Shown here: positions 1 to 10,900 of the stretch, piece after piece | Layout: every line of letters starts with the position of its first letter | Position numbering within the stretch: position 1 is the stretch's first letter | Position numbers and translations under genes: made by a program | Notes under the pieces: model-generated | Seen by the model: the letters and a program-made list of their open reading frames with translations, nothing else | Databases searched by the model: none | Told to the model about the DNA's origin: nothing | DNA from: Monocercomonoides exilis | Lineage: Eukaryota; Preaxostyla; Oxymonadida; Polymastigidae | Assembly (NCBI GenBank): GCA_001643675.2 | Contig: LSRY02000057.1 | Location: forward strand, 188,501-252,500 | DNA length: 64,000 bases | Direction: 5' to 3'

Positions 1-543
1 ACAAAGATGACGAAGATAAGCAAATTGTTGGCAAGTTTTGGGAAATTATTTCTCCTCTTTTGAAAAAATTAGATGTAACTCTCAACATTCCATCAGAAAA
101 AACTGCTTTTGCTTCTCCCCAGATTGAACTTATCCAACAACGCCATCCATTTCTTTTATATTTCCCAAAACTTCTTTCATCTTCAGAGTTTTATTGTAAT
201 CTGTTTTTCAGGACACTTAAAATTCTTCCAAATATCAGACGCTCGGCGTTGATACAGCCTCTAAGAATTGCACATTCTTTGTGTCTTTATTTATCACGCA
301 TGCTCTCCCCTTTCCAGGTTTGCTTTTTTTTTTTTGCTTTATAAATATTGTAAGCATTAACTTTTCATGATACAGGGAATGATTATTCGCAGCGTTCTTG
401 TCGACACATTATTAATCATATCTGATTTGAATCCAAATGATCCCCATGAACTTCTTGATCTGAAATCTCTTCGATTTGGCATTGTTGACAACATTGACGC
501 AATGAAAACACTTCTCTGGCTATTAAATGAGACATTTATTTGA
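1..543 (+). CDS. 3' end of an unrecognised protein gene (partial, two exons visible)
   Basis: The reading frame is open from base 3 to an apparent splice donor after base 317 (CAG|GTTTGC). It resumes in phase at base 376 after an AG acceptor and ends at TGA 541-543. The visible 160 residues are helical in character, with leucine-rich stretches and a C-terminus ending LLNETFI. The 5' part lies outside the window. The 58-nt intron has the GTTTG donor also used by GSK-3, NAA30 and the MRH gene here, which supports a real spliced gene. I do not recognise the family. The composition resembles an alpha-helical scaffold or repeat protein, but that is only an impression. Confidence 0.6.
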
Positions 544-1123
544 GAATTTTATACTTATTTTTTAAGTTTTGTTTTTATGGAGAAATTTGAAGCAACACAT
601 AAATAATACAGGTCTGAATATTTTGAAATTTACGTGCTGCAAATGAAAAGGTTCTCGAAAGAATTCAAGAAAGTTAGCTAATTTCAATTGTTAATAAAGA
701 TGAATAAATTTGCATAATTCTACTGGACAGTCTTTTACAAATTTCTCTTTCTGTATCTGTCTATCAATCTATCTCTCCTACACTTCCTCTCCTGCTATCT
801 TTTCATGCAAGCTTGCCTCATTCAATCTATCTATCTATTAGTCTCAAAAAAAGTGAATTCAGTTTATAATCCCGAGCATTTATTGAAAAGAGATCAATAT
901 TTTTTGTAATGAAAGGTATTAATAGAGAAGATATTATGTAATAAAAGGGACAAATATCAGGGACACTTGACTCAGTTTGATACTTGTGTGGTTTGCTTAA
1001 AAATAGAAATTTTCTCGTAACTGGTACTTTTTTGTTTTTTCAAACAAAAAATTGCTCATTAATTTATTCACCTTCAAATAGAAAATAATCTTCTAAAAAG
1101 ACATTTCGAAAAGGGTTTTGAGT
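544..1123. other. AT-rich intergenic DNA
   Basis: No coding potential is seen. A degenerate pyrimidine tract with CTATCTAT-type microsatellite character lies at about 755-835. Confidence 0.6.
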
Positions 1124-1125
1124 TA

Positions 1126-2093
1126 GGGTCAAAAATTTATCGGTGCCCAAAAAATTAATCGGGGCCTAAATTTTCTGGCTCTCCAGAGCACTTTTAGAAA
1201 AAAATAAATAATAGAAAATTTTAAACATATTATAATTAGCTATTCCTGAAAATATTTTTTAATTTTATTGATTTTTGAAGGCAAATCTCGAGTTTTTTGT
1301 TTTATTTTTCAGATCAAAGACATGCTCATATTTCAACGAGCTTTTTGTTTTGAATGTTTTGAGTTATTTCATTGTTAATAAACTGAACTTTTTTATGTTT
1401 TTGGTTATTTTTTGTTATTAAACACTTCGTTTTTTTATTATTTTTTCCATTTCACTAAATTTCAACAAATGGAAGATTTTGTAGTGATTATTGAGTTGCT
1501 TTGTTTTTTAATTGTTCAAAAATAGTTGAAAAAAGGATTGAAATGATCATCACAAAAATTTTGAAAAAAAACAATATGATTTCAAGCAAAAAACACAAAA
1601 ATGAACAAAAACAATTTTTTAGTATTATAATCACGATCACATTAATATAAAGATTTTCTTCCTTTTGCATATCTTTATTTGTTGATAATTAATATTTTTT
1701 TCACTTTTAAATTAATGAAAAAACATATTTATTCAAATGCATTCTTCAATTTGTTGAAATTTAGTGAAATGGAAAAAATAATAAAAAAACGAAGTGTTTA
1801 ATAACAAAAAATAACCAAAAACATAAAAAAGTTCAGTTTATTAACAATGAAATAACTCAAAACATTCAAAACAAAAAGCTCGTTGAAATATGAGCATGTC
1901 TTTGATCTGAAAAATAAAACAAAAAACTCGAGATTTGCCTTCAAAAATCAATAAAATTAAAAAATATTTTCAGGAATAGCTAATTATAATATGTTTAAAA
2001 TTTTCTATTATTTATTTTTTTCTAAAAGTGCTCTGGAGAGCCAGAAAATTTAGGCCCCGATTAATTTTTTGGGCACCGATAAATTTTTGACCC
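1126..2093. mobile_element. 968-bp foldback element with 347-bp inverted arms
   Basis: Bases 1124-1470 are the reverse complement of 1749-2095, and every long stretch I compared matched. The ends read GGGTCAAAAATTTATCGG at the left and its complement at the right. A TA dinucleotide flanks each end (1124-1125 and 2094-2095), as expected for a Tc1/mariner-type target duplication. The 278-bp centre (1471-1748) holds only a low-complexity open frame and no transposase. The element is probably non-autonomous and has long terminal inverted repeats. Confidence 0.8.
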
Positions 2094-2095
2094 TA

Positions 2096-2458
2096 TCATT
2101 TAACTCCAACACATTTTTTTTATCTGACCCAAATTTTTGAAGTGAAGAAAAGGAAAAAAGGGGCAAAATTATTGCAATTATGAAAAAACTGAGAATTGTT
2201 CCAAACTTTTTCAACAATCATTTCATCATAAATCAACAGGAACAATGTAATTAATATCAGAAAAATTCAAAAATTGAGAAAAATATTTGTAAGAGAAGAA
2301 TGGAACAAAATTCATAAAGCTAAAAATATTGCCCCAAATTTGAAAAAAATCAAAATTATAGATTTGTTAAAATTTAAACAAAATAAAAGAAACAATGTTC
2401 AGAACTTTCTTTTTAGTTTAGTCAAATATGTTCATTCTTTTGTTCAAAAATATTTATA
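2096..2458. other. AT-rich spacer
   Basis: No supported gene. The lysine/asparagine-rich open stretch at 2274-2465 has the composition of random AT-rich DNA and runs into the terminal repeat of the next MITE. Confidence 0.5.
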
Positions 2459-2698
2459 TGGGTGATTCTTTTTGAAAAGTCACAAATGTTTAATTTACAA
2501 ATAAATCAAAAATTTCATATCTTGATCAAATTTCGGTTCCAGTTCACAAATCTCCTCAAGAATGTTTGATATGGCATTTTCAAGTGATAGATTCCATCTG
2601 AGTTAAGTTTGATATTTGTTAACAAAATATATAGCAAAATATTAGGCTTTTTATATGTTTGAAAATTAAACATTTATGACTTCAAAAAGAATCACCCA
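2459..2698. mobile_element. 240-bp MITE of the TGGGTGATT family, TA-flanked
   Basis: Terminal inverted repeats begin TGGGTGATTCTTTTTGAA and continue through a CACAAATGTTTAATTT-like stretch. The right end is the near-perfect reverse complement, ending AATCACCCA. TA flanks both sides (2457-2458 and 2699-2700). The same outer motif bounds the core of the giant palindrome (18464-19129) and an element at the window's right edge, which defines a local MITE family. No coding content. Confidence 0.8.
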
Positions 2699-3155
2699 TA
2701 TCTGTGTAACGAAAAATAAATAATGGGAATAAGGCTACTTTAAAAGTACATGTAATAGTGATAATTCGCTTATGAAAAGGCTAAATGGTTTTTAGTGAGC
2801 TTTCATCAACACTCTTTGGTGATTATTATATTTTTTATTTATCATTAAACCTTTTTTAGTGTTAACGTACTCAAAAACTACTTTCACCTAATTGAAATTT
2901 TATTAATTTTTTTGAAAAATTCATTAAATAACAATAAAACGGCATTTTTAGGTTTTTGAATTTGAATATTTTTGCTATTTGCAATTGTTTGGGTTGGCAA
3001 AAACAAGATAAAAACATTGGAATGAGATTTGAAAAAAGTACAATGAAGCTATGATGAGAATAAAAACCACTCAGTCATTTTTGATTTTGATCAATAAGTT
3101 ATTATTTGACTTATTCATTCATAATATAACAACGTTGCATTTTTTTTTAGCTATT
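2699..3155. other. AT-rich intergenic DNA
   Basis: Nothing recognisable. This is the flank of the Merlin insertion. Confidence 0.5.
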
Positions 3156-3164
3156 TGTTCATGG

Positions 3165-4503
3165 GGCAAGTGGAGTAGATCCTGGTACCAATTTGATCAT
3201 TTTACATAAAGAAAAATAAAAATATGATAATTTTAATTGTTTTTGTTATTGTTTCACTAATTTATATTCGAAATGTCAAAAAAGATTGAACGGGAAAACT
3301 ATTCAATTGATTCCGTCCATTCGGTTGAATTTTCGCCATCGCTCACACTTGGAGAATCAGATTGCATAGTTATTGTTCTTTCATCGGTGTCTGAATCCAT
3401 TGAAACTGTCTCATCTTCTGATTCTTCCAGGTTTGTGAATTTTTCTAATTCTTCTATGTATTCTGATTCTCTATATTTAACAAAGTTGCTGATAAGTTGA
3501 TCAAAAGATATTTCATAATGTCTCAAATATATTGAAGACCAAATATATTCCTCTAAGTCTTGGTATCGCTCTCCGGTTTTCGGCATTGAACGGCGAAGGT
3601 GTGACCACGCTCCTTCTATTAAATTTGTTGTTTCACCATCTTCATTTTTGTATCCTTCAGAATGATTAACAACCAAATGAATGAAGCCAAATTGGTTCAG
3701 TGTTCTTTACGCGCCCCAGTCATCAGACACAATTGTTGTTCCAGGTTTTATTATAGAACAAATGAGTGGAATGAGAATATTTTTTGTTCTATTTTTAACA
3801 AAATGAGCAACCATTCTGTGTTTTCCATCGGTCTTTTTTCTTTCGATCGCGCCAAACAGTCAAATCGACTTTTTTTGTTTCCACAATAATTAGAAAAAAA
3901 AATTAACAAAAAATTGTATTAAATCATCATGAAACCTCGATTATATTTTCTTCTGCGCCAAAATGATTCGTCAATTTCAACAACCTCGCCAATTCCCCCT
4001 ATTGGTTGCTGATTTCGGAGAAAGATGGTAGATAATGTCCTTCTTATTGCTGAATAATAAATTGTTACAGTATGCCTATCTATTCCATTCATCAAAGACG
4101 TTTGATGAACCTCTAAATGGCACCAATAACTTAATAGAATCAACACGATATGATTTATTTTTAACTTTGAATCTTCAAAAACTGTGTTTTTTCGGATGGA
4201 CCATCGTTTCTTTCAAAATGAATATTTAAATCGACTATGAATTTCATCCACTTTCAATACATACACATTGGAACCATCATCAGGGCATTTTCTAAAAGAA
4301 TCCATTTTCACAGACGAAAACAACCATTCCAATGTTTCTTTTTCGCTTGTAAACATTTTCAGAAATTGTGGAATACTTATTTTAGTCATAATCGTGACTT
4401 GCTGATATTGAGCTATGTGAGTTGCTTTAGTGGAAAATATTTTGAATATTTTTAAAAAATTTTGGGACATGATCATATGGTACCAGGATCTACTCCACTT
4501 GCC
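3165..4503 (-). mobile_element. Merlin-superfamily DNA transposon, complete ends, decayed transposase
   Basis: The terminal inverted repeats are about 26 bp, starting GGCAAGTGGAGTAGATCC at the left, with the exact reverse complement at the right (ending at 4503). A perfect 9-bp direct repeat, TGTTCATGG, flanks the element (3156-3164 and 4504-4512). Merlin elements are known for 8-9 bp target duplications and an IS1016/ISXO2-like transposase, which matches what lies inside. At 1,339 bp the element is full length for the superfamily. Intact ends and target duplication suggest fairly recent insertion, or that the copy was moved in trans. Confidence 0.9.
3299..4476 (-). pseudogene. Merlin transposase (ISXO2-like DDE), broken
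   Basis: Read on the minus strand, the protein begins near 4476. It contains EIDESFWRRRKYNRG (first catalytic Asp, about 3950-3990), an SDDWGA segment (second Asp, near 3710) and NLIEGAWSHLRRSMPKTG (third acidic residue, near 3600). An acidic tail ends at 3299. In-frame stops interrupt it: TGA near 4213 where a zinc-ribbon Cys is expected, TGA near 3852 where Trp of WLFGAIER is expected, and TAA near 3703 where Tyr is expected. A GTTTCATG donor-like site follows RKYNRG at the position where the 33.7-kb relic has an intron, but here the matching acceptor AG is missing. The protein is therefore inactive as it stands. Confidence 0.85.
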
Positions 4504-4512
4504 TGTTCATGG

Positions 4513-4704
4513 ATTAAATGAAAAAAATTTGGTACCCTAAAAGAAACCTCTTGCCAAATAATGAAAAAGAAATCATAAAAATTAATCTGTTTTTATAAGC
4601 AAAATTTTCAGCTTAAAAAATATGGTTCGATCGATACCCAAATTTACCAATTCGTTTCATTGAATGGAAAAAGAAAAGAAAAACAAAAAATTGTATATGA
4701 TAAC
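4513..4704. other. Short AT-rich spacer between two Merlin-type insertions
   Basis: It contains only the 9-bp target duplication TATGATAAC (4696-4704) belonging to the next element. Confidence 0.6.
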
Positions 4705-4953
4705 GTCAAATGGAGAAGATACGTGTACCATATGATCATTGCACTTATTTGTAAGAAATTATTTATTAATTTTTATTGAGTTTATAAGGTTTCAGAGTGT
4801 TGACGAATAAAACAAATTCATATAGAATTTTGTGATGGTTTAGTATTTTACCCAGAAAATTGGTGTTAAGGTTAACCATAGAAGAGATTTTCAAATAAAA
4901 ATAATTAAAATTGTGGGTGGGATCTCATTGGTACCAGTATCAACTCCATTTGC
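4705..4953. mobile_element. 249-bp non-autonomous Merlin MITE at the 5' edge of the left giant gene
   Basis: The left end, GTCAAATGGAGAAGATAC, and the right end, GTATCAACTCCATTTGC, are diverged versions of the full-length Merlin ends at 3165/4503, including the internal GGTACCA block. A perfect 9-bp direct repeat, TATGATAAC, flanks it (4696-4704 and 4954-4962). There is no coding capacity. The right-hand target-duplication copy contains the ATG (4955-4957) that is the best start codon of the left giant gene, so the element sits directly against that reading frame. Confidence 0.85.
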
Positions 4954-4954
4954 T

Positions 4955-7900
4955 ATGATAACTCATATTGAATTTGTTTCGTTCGCTTTGATGCTCCTTT
5001 TTGATGATTCCTTGAATGTACAATCTATTTTGTCAACATTCATTGAAAAAAACGATGAATCAAAAAGAGTTGATGAGTTGGTAAACATCAACATTGGGAG
5101 CAGGAAAAGCACAATCGAAGGATCAATCATTTTCTCGAATTCAACATGTGGATTGGAAAACATCAGAATTGTGCAGAAAGGAGATGGAAGTGCCGTCTGC
5201 TGCATTTTCTCATCGAATGTTGTTGGCACCAAGATTGAGATTGTTGACAGAAGCAGCCACAATGAACATCCATTCCTTGTTGAGAATTCTTGCCTTCACT
5301 TGATGAATGCCACACTGATTGTTGACAACATAGAGATCAGTTCGCCTTCTCTTGTTGGCTCTCCGAAAGAGCATGAGTTCAGATATTCCAAAAGAACATC
5401 ATCATCTGGAATGCTGATTGTTGAGCACTCAATGTTTTTATCAATCTCAGTTTCGTCCCCGCCATTTCTTTCATCACCATCACTAGCCGAGGTTAATGTG
5501 GGAAATTCCATATTCTGCAACATTTCTTTTTGCAAACATCATATCCTTCCCAGTGCCTATAGATTTCACAGATTGCAAACACGAGGTAATAGTTGCTCTT
5601 TTGTGTCTGTGCATGATGCATTTGATGGAGGTGTATTTGAGTCAGTCAATGCCCCAGGTGCTTCATTCCAATCGTTCAACAACTCATTCATGAACTGTGC
5701 CAAAACATCATTTTCTGGGAACAACAACATGGAGAGAAAGACTTTTGATGGTGGATCACACTCATTCTCAAACTGTGAATGGCATAATGTTTCATCAGCG
5801 TTGAACTCAGAAAGTTCAGAGGATTGGGACTTATCTGTTTGTGGAGGTGCCATTGGCATTCATGGAAACTCAGAAACAGTTGTTGTTATTGACAGTTGCA
5901 TCTTCGACAATTGCACATGCTGCAGATATGGTGGAGCTGTTATGGTGTATCCAGGAAAAAGTGTATTAATAAATAATTCCATGGGAATAAATTGCACTGG
6001 ATATCTTGGATCATTCGCAATGCTTTGTATTTTGATTCAAGTTGAAATGAAATATTCATATTTGATAGATTGCTCCAGTAGTCAAGATGGAGCCATGCGT
6101 ATTCAAGAGTATAATTTTGGACAATCAGATGAAATGAATGAAATCCCAGTTATCAGAAATTGTGAATTCACAAGTGAAAAGTCATCAGCCCGAAATGGGT
6201 GCTTTATATTGCTTCATAATTCCATTCATTCCTCTTCCATTCATGAATGCATGTTTTTCAATGGAACATCTTCAGAAGCAGGAGGAGCATTGACCATATA
6301 CTGGCGGGATGCATATGGAACGATTTCAGAAAAGCCATGGTTGTATTTCTGTTTCTTCCACAACAACACAGCAGGGAATGGAAATGGAGATGATGTGTCA
6401 ATACTGGACTCGTTTTCATATGTGCCAGAGACCACAGCACTGAGTGTGTCGTCATTCACAACGAAGACAAGTGGAAGCAGTGTATTGCACTCTCGATTTG
6501 GAACAAAGAACGAGTGGCTGAGTGTGGGGATTCTGAGGAGATATGTGGATGTTGAGGGAAGAGAAGAGGTTGGATGTGGGATATACGAGTGGGATGGGTG
6601 CAAGACAGTGGAATATGCAGTGGATCAGGCAGGCTCAGTTGGGGAGCAGCGGCTGCAGCTGGTGGAGTGCACATTCAGGATTGCAAGAACGGTGGAGGTG
6701 GGGGAAAGACGATTGTGATGAATGGGCTTGGGTGCAGCGGGACGATAGTGAAATCGGAGCTGATGGGAGGGTCATCTGCAATGGTGAGGATCGGGGATGG
6801 GGCATTGAGTGCCGCCTCGATGAAGATACTGCACACATCCAGGGTGTCACCATCACCGCGGCTGTTTGAGATGACTTCGGCATCAGGCACTCTCTCGCTG
6901 TGTTGCATCACAATCAGCTCGCAGGATGTGGGAACAGCAGACTTGGTGGTGAGCACATCACCCTTTTTGATATATCTGTCTCAGATGCGAATGGAAAGCA
7001 CAAGGGTTGAGAACATGGCGCTGTCAGCTGAGGTGTTCAGCGAGAAAGAGCCATCTGACACTGGGGCATCGAGCTTGGCGAATGCGACGCTGGAGAACAT
7101 CACGCGCACAGATGGAGATGGGGCTGTTCTCTCTGTCAGTGTGGGCAGAGGGCGTGAGGTTGGCGTGGAAAACACAACGCTGAAGAACTGTGTGTGCACA
7201 GGTGGGAACGGGGAGGTGTATTTGTTTCGCTGGAGTCTGGAGGCCATGTGAGGATAGGGAGGCAATTCGGAAGTGGGGTTTGATGGGTGCTGTGTTCCGT
7301 TGGAAGAGGCCGCGAAAAGGAAAGGAGGAGGGGTGTATCTTCTGTGCTCGGGAAGTGATTGGGAGTTCAGTGTAAAAAAGTGCACATTCAAGGAGTGCAA
7401 GGCCTGGAAAGGGAGGAACATGTTTGTGGCAGCACCAGACTTGTCGACGGCTGTGAACAGCGGCTCAATCGGATTCAATCTAGAGACCGGTGTCAATAGA
7501 GCAGACTTTGATGAGCTGAGTGGGATGGAGAGCAGCAATGCAGGGCTGATTGTCCCACTGGTTCTGTTTCTGCGGGAGTTCCAGCCACCTGCATATGTGG
7601 GTGGGAAAACAGTGGGGATGGACTTCAGGCTGTGTGGATTTGCAGACTACATGTGCAAAACGATCGGAAGCGCTGGGACATATCGGTTCCCGAACTCGAA
7701 GCGGATATTGAGGCTGGCAGAGACATTTGTGTTTGATGAGGAGACGATGCTGGACAAAGGGCCGTATGAGGTGGATGCGAGCAGCAAAAGCAAGGGAGTG
7801 AAAGTGGAGGCAGCAGGACCGAAAGTGCAGGATGCATTGGTGATGAGCAGTGTCACAGCCACATTCACTAACATCAGCTTTGAGCTGGGGGCTTCGATCG

Positions 7901-10900
7901 GCGGCCGCTCGACATTTGCATATTCATCGGCAGGCGATGTGAAATTCATCGACTGTGCGATTGAAGGGGCCAGGGGTGGGAGTGGGGTGGAATACGGGTT
8001 TGTGAGTGTGAGTGGAGGGAGTGTGCAGATGCTGAGGGTGAGCTGCGGAGGCGAGAGAGAAGTGACGTTTGGAAGTTTTGTGGTGCTTGTGAATGAAAGC
8101 GGGACCTGCGCCATCGACCAGATGACAATGAACCAGATGAGAGTCAGCGAGGGCAGAAGTGGGAGCCAAGGGATCATTGAACTGGCAACAAGCAGCCCAA
8201 CCACAATCCACAACAGCACTTTTGCGAATGCTGTACTGGGGTCGGGGGGGCTGATCCATTTTGCAGAGGGATCATCGCTGAAGATGGAAAACACATCGTT
8301 CACGAGCATTGGCAGGAGTGGTGGAGACGGGGCATGCCTGGAGCTGGATGAAGCGTGTGGGAGGAAGCAGAGTGTGTGGATAGAGAACTGCTCATTCAGC
8401 GCCTGCAAAGTGGATGGAGACGGAAGCTGTGGAGGAGGAGTATATGCTATGCTGGATGTGCCGTGTGAGCTTCATGTATCGTCGACACAGTTTGAAGGAT
8501 GTCAGGCACCCTCAGAAGGCGGGACAAACGGGAAAGGTGGGGGTTTGCTGTTGAATGTGCTGGATGCAGCTGTGCTGTTTGATCTGTCAGCAACCCTTGC
8601 ATTTGAGGCAAACCAAGCAGAATACGGAGCTGACCTATTTGTGGCATCTCCTGACCTGAAAGCAAGTGTCATAAAAGAGCATATCCTGTTTGCAATTCCG
8701 TTGACAGGAAGCACAAGAGCAGCAATGGGAGTGGATTCGAAGTGGAGCGATCTGATGATTCCGCTGATGTATTATCTGTGTGATGATCTACCATGCGTGC
8801 ACATGGGGAACGACGGGCATGATGTGGTTGTGTGTGGGCATGAGCAGTTTCGATGCAAGTGTGTGGACTATGCTGTGAGGAGTGTGATCGGGAAACAGCA
8901 TGCTCTGGCGTTTGGCGACTCGTATCTGTTTGAAAAGAGTGTATCGCTGAGTGCAAGTAAGGGATACGACTTCTGTGGGGCAGCTTCGAAGACACGAATG
9001 GAGATGGTTGGGAATGAATCGAGCGGGACATGCATGATTGGGATTGGCTCATATGTGAGGTTTTATCAGTTCTTGTGTGTCCTTCCAGCAGCACTGCCAC
9101 TGGCGCAATCAAGCATATTTTTGGTGAGCGGAGACAGAAGTGAGCTTTGGATCGAAGACTGCTCAGCTGTGTGCGGCTCATCTGCTGGCAGATGCAAGTG
9201 TTCGTTTGTGAGTCAGAGCAGTGGGTATCTATCGATCACTGGGTTCAGCATCGAGTCTGTTGAGTTTGAGGGGATTTCGTTCATCAGCTCGAACGGCAAT
9301 GTGGCGAGCATTCTTGACTCAATAAACATGAACAATGTTCGGATCACAGATGCATACGGGCTTGTTGTGTACACATCAGAGGGTCCGTTCACAGCTGTGA
9401 ACATGAGTGTGAAGCACTGCAGCAATTCTGGGGGAGGGGTTGCGTGGGATCGGGAAGGAGGGCTGCTGGAAATGAAGAACAGCACATTTGAGGGGATCAT
9501 GCAGGCAGATGGGAATGGGAGTGTGGTGAATGGGGTTGTTGGGAGCGGAAAGGAGATGAGAATGAGTGATGTTTGGATAGAGGGTTGTGGAACAGCAAAG
9601 GGGTGTGGCGGAGGAATGAATGTGGTTGTGGGAGGAACAGGGAAGGTGAGGATTGGGGGTGGGGATGATGTGACATTTGTTGGAGGATGCAGGGCAGGTG
9701 GAGAAGGGCGTGTTGGAGGCTATGGAGGGGGACTTCTGTTGCGATGTGAGGAAGGGGGAGGAGATTTTGGGATAATTGATGTGACATTTGGGGTGGATGG
9801 CTCTGCAAACGATGCCATGAATGGCGGGAGCAATGTGATGGCGGAGTGCAAGAATCTGTCGGAAGTGGTGAGTGAGGTTTCGTTTAATTTCTCATTTGTG
9901 AAAGATGTTGGGGACAATCCGAATTTGAGCGAGCTGATGGGGATCGAGAACGGAAGGGTTTCAGAGGTGATCCCCATTGTGCCTTTCTTTCGGGAAAAGC
10001 CGAGTGTGGGGTATGTGTATGGGGAAAATGGCGGGATGGACTATCCGAGCTGCGGGTATTCCGACTTTCCATGCTCTTCAGTGCCTTATGCAGGAGCAGC
10101 GGTGTTTGGGGCTAGAGCACCAGCAGTATTGCGGCTGATGAGCACTTTCACGATTCACAAAGAAATGACACTGGATGCGCAGCCAATGGTTATTGACGGA
10201 GAAGTGGAAATGGAACGTATTGTGGTGAGAGAAGAAAGCGATGGAGAAGAAGGAGAAGTTGGAGGAGGAGCGAAAGAATGCTTTGTCGAGACGAAGGAGA
10301 AAATCACATTCCACTCTCTGATGTTTTGTGCTTGGTCGTTTGAGGGATCAGCCCGAACATGTCTGTTCATGTGCAGCGATGGTGTTCTGAGATTTGAAGG
10401 ATGCTCGTTTTGCACAGAGGCAGGAGCATTATATATGTGTGTGGAATGTTTGAAGGGGAAAGGAGGAAAAATGGAGCTTGTGAAGTGCAGATTTGAAGAA
10501 GTGACAATGAGAGGATGTGGGCTAATTGTTGCTGATGGGAGCGAAGTTGAAGTGGAATTTGAGGAGGTGACGATTCGAAACACGGGGAGAGAAGACGAAG
10601 GGAGTGTGTTGGAGATGAGAAGAGGAAATGCTGTGAGCATTAGAAACACGACAATAAAGGAGACGAATTTTGGGAATGGGAACGAGATTGGCGTCTTGGA
10701 GGAAATGGGGTTGGAGATGAGGAACGGCACATTGTGCGAGGTGAGAAGATACGAAGGGAATGGAGGAGTGATGAGTGGGAAAGTGGGGAGTGGGAGAGCG
10801 TGGGAGATTGAGAACTGTGTGTTTGAGAGGTGTGAGAGCGAAGCAGATTACACATTTGGAGGAGGGATAATGGTGAGTGTGGGGGATGGGGGGAAGTTCG

